Positions 36,455-47,900 of a DNA stretch of 64,000 bases are shown here, in pieces (the stretch's first letter is position 1; each line of letters starts with the position of its first letter). A program made the translations under genes and the position numbers. Under the pieces are notes generated by a model, which saw nothing but the letters and a program-made list of their open reading frames with translations, did not search any database and was not told the origin of the DNA. Where the stretch lies: assembly GCA_030295235.1 (NCBI GenBank), contig AP026134.1, positions 310,001 through 374,000 on the forward strand, in the 5' to 3' direction. The DNA comes from Fistulifera solaris. Lineage: Eukaryota > Bacillariophyta > Bacillariophyceae > Naviculales > Stauroneidaceae.

Positions 36455-37372
36455 TTTACTTTGGATGCAAGTAACCGCTCACAATCGCACCGACGACAAA
36501 GCCTTTCATCGATCTCACACTTGTGAGTAACGCTGTCTTTGATATTGATGAAGCGGTCCATGAGGGGGAAAGTTGATCATGCCCGCTCGCCGCTATGGTC
36601 TTCGCGAAACTGATTTCATCCAATTCAAATGACCGAGTTTTGTCGTTATATTGCCGATCTTTTGGGTAGTTACTCACGAATGGGGTATAAATAGATCATC
36701 AAGAATCTTGTTACGGTAGCTGGACGGCTATAAATTGCCTGACGTAGATGTAGATGTTTAGACGAGAGGACAGCTTTGGCGAGAAGGGTCTACCACTACC
36801 AGGTAATGATGATTGATGATGATGGGAAGATAATGTGGAGATGTGAGATGCCTCGAATCTTCTATACATCGCACCCTTGAAGTTATAGGTTAAAACTGTA
36901 TTACGTAGTGCAATTGTTCACAGTTACAGTTACAGTACCAAAACCAGATATTGTACCGTTAGCTCGCATTCCACATTCCACGGAACACGTAACAGACTGT
37001 ACAAATCCAATAAGTACGTAGTACTTTGAAGTGTCTCGGTAGTACGTAGTACGTTTAGTCCAAAGAAACCGATGGTTTCGGTTTTGGAGTTATTTATTAC
37101 TATCAATCCAGTACCGGTTACTTTCCCCGACTTCAAAGGTTATCTGGAATCTTGGTCGGAAAAGTGCTCAAACTACGTCACGCGAAACGCGAGCGAATGA
37201 GAACGGAGAATGGTGAGTTCCGACTTACGACGTTTCGACCGAACAAACGAAACAAAGAGAAAAATGGCGTCTGGGTCTGGGAGAAAGCTGATGCATATCG
37301 ATCAAGGATTTGATGTTCGAAAACCAAAGCTAACGAAGTATATTCTAAAAGTAACATTGACCCTCTCCAATA
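36455..37372. other. Intergenic stretch with short direct repeats
   Basis: 918 bases. The 12-base sequence AGTACGTAGTAC occurs at 37013-37024 and again at 37041-37052. GTTACA repeats lie at about 36919-36935. A 73-codon minus-strand frame at 36456-36677 lacks an ATG start and is not called. No RNA gene was identified. Confidence 0.4.
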
Positions 37373-37960
37373 ATGACACTACGTCGAATTCAGAGTTTTT
37401 TCGGTAGACATCAGAATTGCTCCTCGACTCTGTCAGACCCCGAAATCTCCATTCTCGCCCACCACGAACAATATCCTTCGTGCTCGGACAAACCAAAACT
37501 GCATTCTACACTAGAAAACTCCTTTTCTACAGTAACTACACGAAAGCAGAGCTCCGTTTGCTTCTCGACCGTCCAAGAGCGTCAATACAATCGAATTCTA
37601 GGTGACAATCCCTCCTGCGAATGGCCTTTATCTCTGGGCTGGCACTGGGTGGAAGGAGCGCCCATTCCTCTACAGCAATACGAGTTGACCAACCATGAGG
37701 CCAATCCTACGTACACAGACGCGAAACGATACGAGGCACTCACTGGGGAGGAGCGTAAACTTGTATTACGCCATTCTACGGGGCTATCCGAGTCGCAAAT
37801 ACGACTGGAAGAGCGGAGACGGCGAATGCAATTGATCTTGGAAGTGTTTTCTTCTAGCTCATCTAAAACAAGTGCCAGTGCCTGTTCGGTTCTTCCTGCC
37901 AACGCGGAACGGCTGCTCGTCCGATACTCTTGCGAGCGAGGATTAAAGATTGGGAAATGA
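37373..37960 (+). CDS. Diatom-type hypothetical protein (ILGDNPSC motif)
   Basis: Intact 195-residue frame from ATG 37373. The middle holds YNRILGDNPSCEWPLSLGW followed by VEGAPIPLQQYE, a motif I associate with a family of diatom proteins of unknown role. A helical, Arg/Glu-rich part follows (GEERKLVLRHSTGLSESQ, RLEERRRRMQLILEVF). The N-terminal 60 residues are Ser-rich and basic, without a clear signal peptide, and could be a mitochondrial presequence. No catalytic residues are recognised. Confidence 0.6.
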   Translation: MTLRRIQSFFGRHQNCSSTLSDPEISILAHHEQYPSCSDKPKLHSTLENSFSTVTTRKQSSVCFSTVQERQYNRILGDNPSCEWPLSLGWHWVEGAPIPLQQYELTNHEANPTYTDAKRYEALTGEERKLVLRHSTGLSESQIRLEERRRRMQLILEVFSSSSSKTSASACSVLPANAERLLVRYSCERGLKIGK

Positions 37961-39034
37961 CCCCATGCGTTTTCTTTGAACAATCATGACAATGATTCAT
38001 TCATACTTTAGAACTTTATCCCCAGTGTATCCTGTTTACTTAAGGACACCTGGATTGCATTATGCGACGACAGCCAAGATTCGAAAGATCATGCGGATGC
38101 TTTGCTCAGGAATTACACTTTTGTGAATTGTAAGCACTCTATTTATTTTGATACTACATTTTCGATTATCTAAACCTTTTATTGGAACGAATAATATGTG
38201 TTATCACCGATAAGGAGCTTTCATGTAGGCTTAATGAAAAGAGTTTCACAAAAATTTTCAGCTATAGCTTTCGATGACCTGACCGCGATAAACCGTCAGT
38301 AAGTACCGGCACCTGGTAACGTAGCGTTCGTCGAGGAACAGGATTATGCTATCAATTGAGGAGGAGGTTTGTTGTTTCGAGGATCGGTGGGTCGAACCGA
38401 TTTTCCCATTGCTTCGTTGGAGGATTTATGGTCAGTCTAGTGCGATTGTATGATATATTTGCAGACGAGTCGATCGTACTCTCGGGACATACTACCCCTA
38501 CAACACTTGGGACGGAAAAACAATCCAATTTTTTGTACATAAAGCTTTGAGTATGTCAAAAGAGGAGTCGTCTTTGGAGTCGCTGATCGCTGATGCATAA
38601 AATGGGCTGAAACTCGTGGCAGGACTTTAGCTTTATTGGCTTTTTGTCGCTACGCAGAGTTTGCATTCAGGAGTTCAAGTTACCATTATGCTCAAACTAA
38701 ATGCTGCATTATGTAGTTGCAGATGACAACGCTAGAAGAACAAATGGCAAATAGCGAGCAAAGACTATTGGATTTTTTTAGCTTGAGGAATTTGATTTAT
38801 GACTGAAGTCCAGTCGTGATTTTCGAAAACTCACACTTGGGGTGATAGTGATAAGAGAAACTTACGACTGGAATTTCAGTCATGAGAAAAGGTCGTGTAC
38901 ACTTGGACCTATAGTACATAGTAAATAATGTCGCGAGCGATGATAACAGAAAAGCAACTACTGGCAAGCCGCAAAAGCATTTCATTCCGATGCAAAACAA
39001 GTTTCCATTTTCAAAAAGATAAACACTTATAAAA
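37961..39034. other. Intergenic stretch with an inverted repeat
   Basis: 1074 bases without a recognised gene. It contains an imperfect inverted repeat with arms of 21 bases at 38799-38819 and 38863-38884. Small open frames around 38352-38550 on both strands have no protein-like features. Confidence 0.4.
38799..38884. repeat. Inverted repeat, 21-base arms
   Basis: The left arm, ATGACTGAAGTCCAGTCGTGA, pairs with the reverse complement of the right arm with only a few mismatches across a spacer of about 43 bases. Each arm also contains a small internal palindrome (GACTG...CAGTC). It lies about 150 bases upstream of the hydrolase start, so it could be a regulatory site or the remnant of a small inverted-repeat element. 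Confidence 0.5.
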
Positions 39035-40126
39035 ATGACAGATGAAGAAGGAGGGAAACGAATTCTGCAGTACCGCCGGATCGCACAGCGTCCATGGGGG
39101 GCGCAATTGTGGGAAGACGTGCAATTGCTGTCACCCTTGACCTGGAGAGGAGCCGCCAGTATCGGAAAAGTCCAGTGGGAATGGAAGAAATTACTCCAAT
39201 CCGCTGCAGCCCTTGTATTATTGATTCCCCTTGCGTTTAAGAGGGAAAACTCAATGCCACAGATTCTTCCGCGTTATTCTGTTATCAGTCTGTCGTCGAT
39301 TTGGTCCGTGGCGTGGTTGTGGAGGGGAACTACCGGTATTCGAACGGTCTGGCACAAAACGTTTACCTTCAGTCGATGGTCGGAGATGTTGGGTCTTCCA
39401 TCGACCCGGTCAGTGGCCGAGGAAGATGCGTGGCGTGTCTTGTCGGAACGAATCACGCAACAACGTGCCTATCGGACGCGGAGGTATGATGTCTACTTGC
39501 CTCCACTATTGACGGGACGGGCGCTGGAAGCGATTATGTTCCTTCCTGGGTTCGGTGTCGAACATGTGGCGTATGCCGAGTCGGCGGCGCGATTGGCGGA
39601 TGCCGGATGGGTGGTGGTTGTCGTGTCGGCGGAGCCTTTGCGGATTGCCTCGAAAGGACTGGGGTTTGCCTCATCGAGAATACGAGATATTCCGTATCTT
39701 GTTTGCAAAGAATTGAATGTACCCCTATCGTGGAGTGTCATCGGACACTCGTTGGGGTCATTCACGGCGACACATGTTTCCTTGGAGCTCGACATTCCTC
39801 GAGTCGTTCTTTGGGGCTCAGCTCCTATGGATGATCTCATTGCTGATTTATCGAATTTGAACAAAAGAGTTCTTGTCTTGCAAGGTTCCGAAGACAAGGT
39901 CATTCAATTTATGGTACCGGATGAACAAGTCCGGCAACAACAAACAGATAACTTTTACCGTAAATTGCCGACAAACACCATTACCAAAATGATTGAAGGA
40001 GGAACTCACAAAGGTTTTGGAAGCTATACACCTGCGTTCTCGATTGAAAAGTCATCAGGAATACCTCGGAGTGAACAACAATTTCAGGCAGTAGCGTTAA
40101 CTGTTGATTTTTTGCGAAATGTTTAA
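39035..40126 (+). CDS. Alpha/beta hydrolase, membrane-anchored
   Basis: Intact 363-residue protein. A hydrophobic segment near residues 52-68 (LQSAAALVLLIPLAF) may anchor it. The alpha/beta-hydrolase core begins at AIMFLPGFGVEHVAY (oxyanion-hole region). The nucleophile elbow is VIGHSLGSFTATH (Ser near residue 238). The acid is probably the Asp in VLQGSEDKVIQF and the base the His in IEGGTHKGFGSY (about residue 323), giving a full Ser-Asp-His triad. The family covers esterases, lipases and related enzymes; the substrate is not readable. The frame has no break. Confidence 0.8.
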   Translation: MTDEEGGKRILQYRRIAQRPWGAQLWEDVQLLSPLTWRGAASIGKVQWEWKKLLQSAAALVLLIPLAFKRENSMPQILPRYSVISLSSIWSVAWLWRGTTGIRTVWHKTFTFSRWSEMLGLPSTRSVAEEDAWRVLSERITQQRAYRTRRYDVYLPPLLTGRALEAIMFLPGFGVEHVAYAESAARLADAGWVVVVVSAEPLRIASKGLGFASSRIRDIPYLVCKELNVPLSWSVIGHSLGSFTATHVSLELDIPRVVLWGSAPMDDLIADLSNLNKRVLVLQGSEDKVIQFMVPDEQVRQQQTDNFYRKLPTNTITKMIEGGTHKGFGSYTPAFSIEKSSGIPRSEQQFQAVALTVDFLRNV

Positions 40127-40233
40127 TGCTTATAAATAATGGTGTTTGCAATCGTAATGTCACATTCGATTTGTCTATTTGCAGCATTCTACTTCTACTT
40201 CTACCGACCAATCATTTTCGACTTCGAGTCAAA

Positions 40234-41479
40234 TCACTTGTCACGGCAGCACTGTCGAATGTCGTTGATAAAGTTGGTGGCCGCTTGCAACCCGATACGC
40301 TTTGCAATCATCATAGGCACGAAAGGTGACCGAATATGGTTGACGGCAATCAAAAGACAGCGCCGATCGTCTCCAGGGATTCGCCATATGACATTGATGC
40401 CCAGTAAAATCTCTGATTTCAATGCGGTGGCCGATCCGAAGGGAGATTCGACCGCGCGAGTGACCAGCTTGTATCCAGCCTCCGTTTCACGAGCGTGCAT
40501 CAAACTGGTGAATTGCAACGTTTTGCGCATAATTGTCGTTTGGCTTGTCATCACCTTAGTAATTCCTCCAAAAGGACCATCAGAACTGAGAGATTCCTGT
40601 AAAATGAGCTCATCGGTCCGCCCCAAACTGAGTTTATTGTATTCATGTACGCGATTGGAATCCACCAAAAGTTGCATCAAGTCTTTGGCGGACGTGGGAA
40701 CGATCCCTGCCACTCGAACGGCCGGTATTTCACTACCGTACCCACCTCCACTGAAGGTGGTTGACCAAACGAATATACGATCGTCTTCCGCTGATCCAGC
40801 TTGGGGAAAATTCTTCCATACGCCGTTGGCATCGTCATTCGGTGATTTCCAAGTACATTGATCCCAGCCATTTTCATTTTGTTCAATCCACTTTGCCGTA
40901 CTCGCATCGGGGAGTCCATTTGGATGCGGATCCCGACAATTGATGCGCCGATTGCACCAGCGCCGCGACCGCAAAGGGAGCAATCGGAGCGTGACAGCCG
41001 TCCCCATTGTCCAGCGCAATCCACTGCTCGCGAGGATCATGTGATACTCCCGGTGGCGGATCTGCGGCAGGATGATGAAAATTTGGGAAAGAGTCTTCCG
41101 AACAGTGTTGTTCGTCCAGTGTCTCGGAAGAAGAGGACATGCTGGGGGCGCTGCCTTCGATGTTGAGATCGGAGACTCTTAAAAAAGAAGAAGAACTTCG
41201 AATGAATTTCGGGGGCTTCGATGGCGCGCTTCCATTACTATCTGTATCAGGTAGGGATATATTCTCTAGAGCCTTCGCTACTAGATCCGTCTCCTCGTTC
41301 GCAGACTGTCGTTGCGTCGGACTCGGAGGGTTGGACGAAGAAAAGCTCTCCACGGCCTCACAGTCCAGCGTCAAACCTCCCGATCCTAGCGACATACTAA
41401 TTGATGCTCTGGTTATCTCTGAAGGACCCTTTTTCTTTGATGTAAACAATCTCATGGACTTCATTCCGCTCGTTCTCAT
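40234..41479 (-). CDS. START-like lipid-binding domain protein
   Basis: About 414 residues from ATG 41479. The N-terminal half is Ser-rich and disordered (SSSSFLRVSDLN, SMSSSSETLDEQ). The C-terminal half, from about 40870 down, looks like a START-type domain: DRIFVWSTTF, VRVAGIVPTSAKDLMQLLVD, SNRVHEYNKLSLGR, and a final long helix AKRIGLQAATNFINDIRQC. START domains hold a single lipid and move or sense it. The frame needs one base fewer near 40950, where APFAVAAL joins CNRRINCRDPHPNG. No signal peptide or membrane helix is seen. The START call rests on motif order and length, so it is moderate. Confidence 0.62.
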
Positions 41480-41982
41480 ACACCAGTGAAACAATGAACT
41501 CCACCGTCTCGCATCTCCATGATTTTTTTCGCATACACATCAGAAAAGGAAACGTTGGCACGGTCGAGCCATAAAGTAGGATCTAAACGGAAACGCGGAA
41601 CATACAAGTAGTACCAGGTAAGAGACGCAGTTTTTCAAATTTTCTGTTGCACAATGGAGTGTCTTTTGAATTGTAGATTTTCTTTGAAATGATACCGGAC
41701 AGACAAATGGTGTTCCTCACTGTGTAGACCTGTATTGTATCAGTGATCAGTGTCTTTTGAATCAGACTCACTTGGAATGTGACATGTGACCCGTGACTGA
41801 GCGGATCTTATCGTGACTGGAACGACGACCTGGTGTGCGACACGGCGGAGCCGGAAAAAGCAAAGGGGTAAGTTTTATTGTTGTAGTAGTAGTTGTCGCT
41901 CATTTGCTCCGACAGGAGAGTCTTTTCATGTAAACTCGGCAAAAGAGCGCATCAGAATAGCAATTAGTCAATAACGACAAAA
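41480..41982. other. Spacer between divergent genes
   Basis: 503 bases between the START-like gene (-) and the UBR1-like gene (+). Likely holds both promoters. TGACATGTGACCCGTGACTG (about 41780) is a cluster of TGAC half-sites. No gene was seen. Confidence 0.4.
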
Positions 41983-44900
41983 ATGGAGACGCCGGAAGAA
42001 ATTGTCATGGATGAGGATCAGTTGAAGGCGTATCATGAAGCCAGCGCTATCCTGCAAACGACGACTAGCTTTTTAGCTCCTCTCTTCTCGGTGGTACCCG
42101 TCCAGGAAGGGATTCCCTCGGAAGAAGCACCAAGATCTCCATCTTCCGATGTACGACGTAGAAGTCCGTTTCGCCTCGAATCGACAACCGGCAGTCCGGC
42201 ACGCCCTTCGTGGTTCAATGATATGGGAAACTTGACTCGAAATCAGCCTCTGCAAGATGCTTTGAAGCAGCTGGAAGGACTCGAAAAAGAAGAAGCTTGT
42301 TTAGTCGAACGGTCCGACCTGAGTCGGAAGCTCACTCAGGTCCTTACGGACGAATTGTATCAAGATACGACCGAAGCGTTGCGTCGCCTGACCGTCTTGG
42401 GCGAAGCTGTACCGCGACGTGTCTGTCAGCACCCTTTTCGGAAAAACGATATTGTATGGGTGTGTCGCACTTGTCAAGCGGACGAAACCTGTGTTCTCTG
42501 TCATACTTGCTTCTCTCAGTCGGACCACGCTGGTCACGATGTGAATTTCTACCACGCTCAAGCCGGAGGATGTTGCGATTGCGGAGATCCGGATGGTAAG
42601 TCGCTTTTCGAAATAATGTCTCGAGTCAACTGAGAGCGCGATGACTCACTCTTTCTTAGCCTGGGATCCCGCTGGCTTTTGTCCTTTCCACGGACCCAAC
42701 GCCGCGTGTTCTTCGTCGGATCCAGGAGCACTACCACCCTCGTTGGTCAATCGAGTGCGCGGAGTGGTGCCGGCGGTGGTCGACTGGCTCGTTCTTACCA
42801 TTGCCGAAAATGCCGAGAAAGCCTATGCTCGTGTCAACTCTGGGTTGCCACTCGACACGGATATGGAAATTATGGATGTCGATGATATGATGGTTTCCCC
42901 GAGATCGCACATTTTTTCTCCAACGGCCGCATCAACGAACCGATCGCAGAGAGATGAGTTGTCTTTGTCTGCAAACAATGAAGTTGCTCATTCCATAGGG
43001 CAGTTGGGTTCCACTGGTCGTGGATTATTCCTTGTACTGCATGCGGATGACATACATGTGAAGTCACAAGTTGTAGAAGCGTTACGTCATTTCTGGGGCA
43101 CTAGTATGTTTATTTCCGATATGCTTCTCAATCGAATGGTCGATGCACTGAAACAATATGGCCAGTTGGTCATTTGGGGGACGTCAGATGTTTGCGCGGG
43201 GTTGACTTCAGCTCAAGCGCACCTTTGGATGGACGGTGACAAAGTGGCGTGTACGAGAGTGGGCGAAATCATGCTGGAGCGGGCATATCGGCTCTTGCGA
43301 CACGGCATGTTCTGCAGTATAGTGACGTACGATGAATTGCTGCTAGAGCAACAGGCTGTGGGAATCTTACAGTGGCTCTCCATTGTTGCTCGAAGCTGTG
43401 ACCCGCTGTGTGTAGAAGTCGCTGAATGCATTCTGCCGAACAGACATTTAGTACCTTTGCTTCGGTCCGATTTCAAGATGAGCTCCCGCGTGACGAAGGC
43501 TTGGTATGCTTTGCTGCTTACATTATTGGCTGTCCCTACTTTTAAATCCCATCTTGCGGCAGCGTACTGCGACACGTATGCTGATGTCACCTCGAAGTAC
43601 GCGCGTGGGATGGGCGTTTTGGAACGCAGCGGGTACACCCTCTCCGTTCAATTCCTCAACCGTGTAACCTATGTCATTGATTTAGTTCAAAGTCGAGATC
43701 TTTTAGGAAAACTCGGCGAGTCGCTTTTGGAAACGATGAAAGTCGCGACAAAATCGCAACAGTACAACGGGCGACTGGATCCTAATCATTTTGTCCTTGC
43801 CCACCGTCGCTATTCGCCATGTGTTTCGGATCTGAAGTGTGTACTTAATGTTGCTGGTATGCCCCGCGTTGCTTGTTGCGCCAAAACCACATTTCTCAAA
43901 GACTGGGTTGCGACTCTCGCCATCGCCCAGTTCATGGATCCCCAGTCTTGGAGAAACTGGAACCAAGGCCATGTTGAAGACGAATCCAGAGGCTGGGTTG
44001 GAGCGTTCAACGCAAGTATATCCTTAGGGAGTTTGTTTGAACGCTTGCTAGGGTGGCAGGATGACGATGAATGCCCTATCAAAGATTCTAATTCACCGCT
44101 CTCGAAGGACTTGATGACTTTCGTCGACTTGACATTTTATATCGTCGTGAAAGGTATAGGACCGTGGCAGCTCAAAGAAGCAGAATCGTATCAAGCTACT
44201 ACGCTGTCGTCGTCGATTCCACCACACAAGCGGTGCTCCCGCAGTCTCCCCCTTTTCGACGATTGCTTCGAAGAGAGGAACACCCCTCGCTATGCGTCAC
44301 TTACCAGTGTCCCAAATGACACCATTCAGTTTCCATCTGCCTCTTCACCGCTTTGCGGCGAGTGCGATGCGAGAATTGTGTCTTCGAAAAGATGATTCCA
44401 ATTCCGGCATGTACAATCTCATGCAGCGCCTTCGCGCAGAGGTTCAAGATGATACAACGGATCATCTCTTTTTGGGGCTAATGGAGTTTCCGTTGCTTGT
44501 TCTTTCTAGAGTTGCCCAAATTAGATCGGATTTATGGAGGAGGAACGGTCCGAATTTGACCGATCAAGTACTTAACTACCAAGAGCCTCCATTTTGTCGA
44601 AATATGAGGGACAATGATCTTTTATTGGTCCAATTTGCTGTTCTTGGTCGGAATCGATGCCTTAGTCGATTGATTACACGAGACAACTCAGAGGTGGGGA
44701 TGGGGTTTTTGACGAACTTGCTGCTCCACCGATTGGGTATCTTTGATTTTGTAGGCTTTTTCATGGCCCCAAATAGTGACACAGAGAAATATAAACAAGA
44801 AGCAGATTCTGGCCTCTATCCTGGGGAAGAAGCTGTACCAGACGCATTTTCAAAAGATACACCACTTCCGTGGACGTATAGCCCCGCTAGAGACATTTCG

Positions 44901-47900
44901 GCTCGGATGAAACTTCTTGAAGAATATCTTCATTTTATGATCGTCTTTATTTCCGAGCTGCCCCCTGTGGTGCCCAAGAACAAGGCTGAACAAACAGAAC
45001 AGGCGAAGCACAGGCTTTTCAGGGAAGTTATTCATAGGCTAGCTTCTGGTCCGAAAACTCATAGTGAACTGTCGGAGGTGCACCACGTACTATCGCATTG
45101 GGATAACGTATTGTTGAGCGAAGAAGGGAAGTTAGTTAACCCTGATGACGCAACGGGTGCTGCTCTCGCGGCTGTGTTAAGCGACGTAGCTGATCGGAGG
45201 GTGAGCCGAGGAGGAAAACCGGAACCAGATAAGTGGGAGCTTAGGAAGACTGCTTGGGCTGCTTATGATCCAGCCTTCTTTCACATAAGTACTAGGCATC
45301 ACCAAGTTGCCGCAGAAAGTAGGCCAAAACCAAATCTTGACCCGTCTGGCCAGTACAAATGGGAAGCTGCGCCTTTTTCTCCGATACCTGCTAATACCCA
45401 CCAGTGCTTTACTCGACTTCGAAGAGATGCAACGGCGGATGCGTGCGTTTTAGCATTGGCCTATAAGGTTTTGCATCTTCATTTCCGGAGTGACTCTGGG
45501 AAAGAACTTTCAGATCTCAGGGGTAGGGAGATGTACGAGGATAAGGAAATGAGTGAAACAGCTGTAGCTCGTGTGGTGCATCTGCTGACCTTGGCTGCGT
45601 ATGCTTGGGATGGCGCTGACAGCTCAAACAAAAAGTGGAGAGAAGAAGGAGGGGGTCCGCTGGCAGCATTTTCTTCCATTGGCAAGCAGAAACTGCACCG
45701 ACTGTCACTGATTGGATAAACGATTACCTTCTAGAGGATCCTAGTGTACTCCTTGATTGTGACTGGTATAAAGGTGAAGAAAGCGCATTTGTGCTTTTGC
45801 AAAAACTCGCTAAAAGCGGAGGTGAAAACGGTTCGTTTATCGCTCAAGATGCATCGCTGAGATCCGGCGCAGCATGGATATGCTCTTTTGCTTCGAGGCG
45901 GTCAAGGCGAGCCGCTTCCAATTTACTAGGTAAAAATTCAAGTGATGGATTGATTGGTAAAAAGGAGAACGCAGCACTTGACATTGAGACGAGAAAGAGA
46001 CTAGCAAAGGAAAAAGCGCTTGCCAGAATGAACGCACAAGCAGCCAAGTTTGCCTCTATGATGGATGTCAAGCTGGGAGATAACGAAGAAAGCCCAGATC
46101 AATTTATGGGTATTGATAACAACGCGTCTGCGTCTAGCCCAGTGACTCCCAATAGACCCATTCGAGCAGGAAGTTTTGGCTCTTCTCTTAGTTCTGCGTC
46201 TAGTATGAGTTTGACGTTAGGGGACAGCGATGGCCCCAATGTACCAAATTTTGTCTCCCTTGCTTCTGATGTGCGAAATATTGATTTGGCAACAATTCCT
46301 CAGCGTTTGCTTCAGTGTCGACCGCGCTGCATTATTTGCAATGACGAAGAACACGTTGAAGCCAGACAATTTGAGCGAGTCAATCTTGATGAAAATGACG
46401 ATGGAGAGAGCCAAAGGAAAAAGAGTCGTCGACGTGGTGATAACGCTCTTGGTTTCGTTGGATACGCGCAGGCAAGTACCGTATTGAAAGGTGGAGGAGG
46501 CCCCCCTCCAGGGCTAGACTTAGCAGAGTCTGCTGTACGCGGGTTTGTTGGAACGCACGTTGCTTTATGTGGCCATGCAGTTCATTTTGAGTGTTGCGAA
46601 TCGTACCTTGCAACAGTGTCGCACAGAGAAGATCGAGCGATTGGAAAGAGAGATGAATTTCGTTGTCCACTTTGTCAGCGCCTGAGTAATTGTTTGGTTC
46701 CATTCATAGATGTTGGGGTTGACTGGATCGAATCCCCTACGATTGACCCGTCTGTGGGCGAGCCCAAACATCAGCAATCACCTATGATCGACTACTGTTC
46801 TCAGGATCCCATGGCGATTGATAGTACTTCCCACCAAGGAGTATCGCGTCGCACATGTCTGAATGATTTCTTGGAGTGCACCAACTGGTGGGTGTCGAAG
46901 CATAATGCGCACTATGGATGGGATGGACATAGCGCGTTTGTCGATAAAATGGCTCTCTTTCCGACAGTGTCCGATCATCCTGAAAACCTTTTCAAGAAAC
47001 CGGCACGAAAGCTCAGGTCACTCAAAAAGAAAGATCTTTACGCCGCTTGGAATGCAATGATGAGAACTCCACGATACGTCAAACGTAGACTGCGCCCTCG
47101 ATCGGCAACGTTACGAAACGAAGAAAATTCAAGCATCCATAGTTCAGATATCGCGATTAGTGAGGAATCGTCTGGAGAAACAGTGGTTTGGCGGCGATTT
47201 CTAGATCAGATCACTGATATCGGCTACAAAGCGGATAGTAGACGTTTGGGGGAGGAACAGTTTCAAAGGTTATTTGGAGAATTTCGACATTTTGTCGCTG
47301 AAAAGCATGCCTATAATACGTTACGAAATGTTGGGACCAACAGAGAAACAAGAGATGTACGTTGTTTCAGTTGTCAGCTCGCTTGTTCCTCATTTTCGTC
47401 TAATCTTGCCTCCAAAAGTGGCCATCCTGCATGTTTGAGGAACCTCTGTCAGACCAAAAAAGGCAGGAAATGTCTAGAGAAAAGCTCTTGGCGAAACTTT
47501 TTATGACAATTCAGTCTTTTGCGTATAGTGCGTGTTGCGAGATGCATGATGCGAAACGGGCTTACCAAAGAAGCCAGTCTGTCAGAGAATTAAGACAGAA
47601 CGTGGGCATCGAATCGATTTTCGCTCGATATGGAATCAGCCGAATCGACTGCGCAGGAAATTTTGTCCTGCTTCCTCTTCCAACAGCCGTCAAGGACTCC
47701 GGGGAGCAACCCTTTGAAGGTCGCTTAGGAAAACTTAGATACTTAGCATTGGCGATTATGAGTGCTGCAGGTGCGGTATCAGCCGATCTGATTCAATTAT
47801 CTTTGGGATTCCCTACCGACTCTGCATTTGAAGCGGCTTGCCAAAAGGATTACCGATGAGAGCTCCGATTGTGTACCCTCTTTGCTGGGCCATGTAATGA

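Noticed and set aside
36456-36677. 73-codon minus-strand frame after the small membrane protein
   Set aside because: Starts at GTG, has no ATG before residue 58, and no recognisable motif or splice context.
38380-38450. tRNA-like GGTTCGACCC on the minus strand
   Set aside because: No T-stem pairing and no D-arm, anticodon arm or acceptor stem at the right distance.
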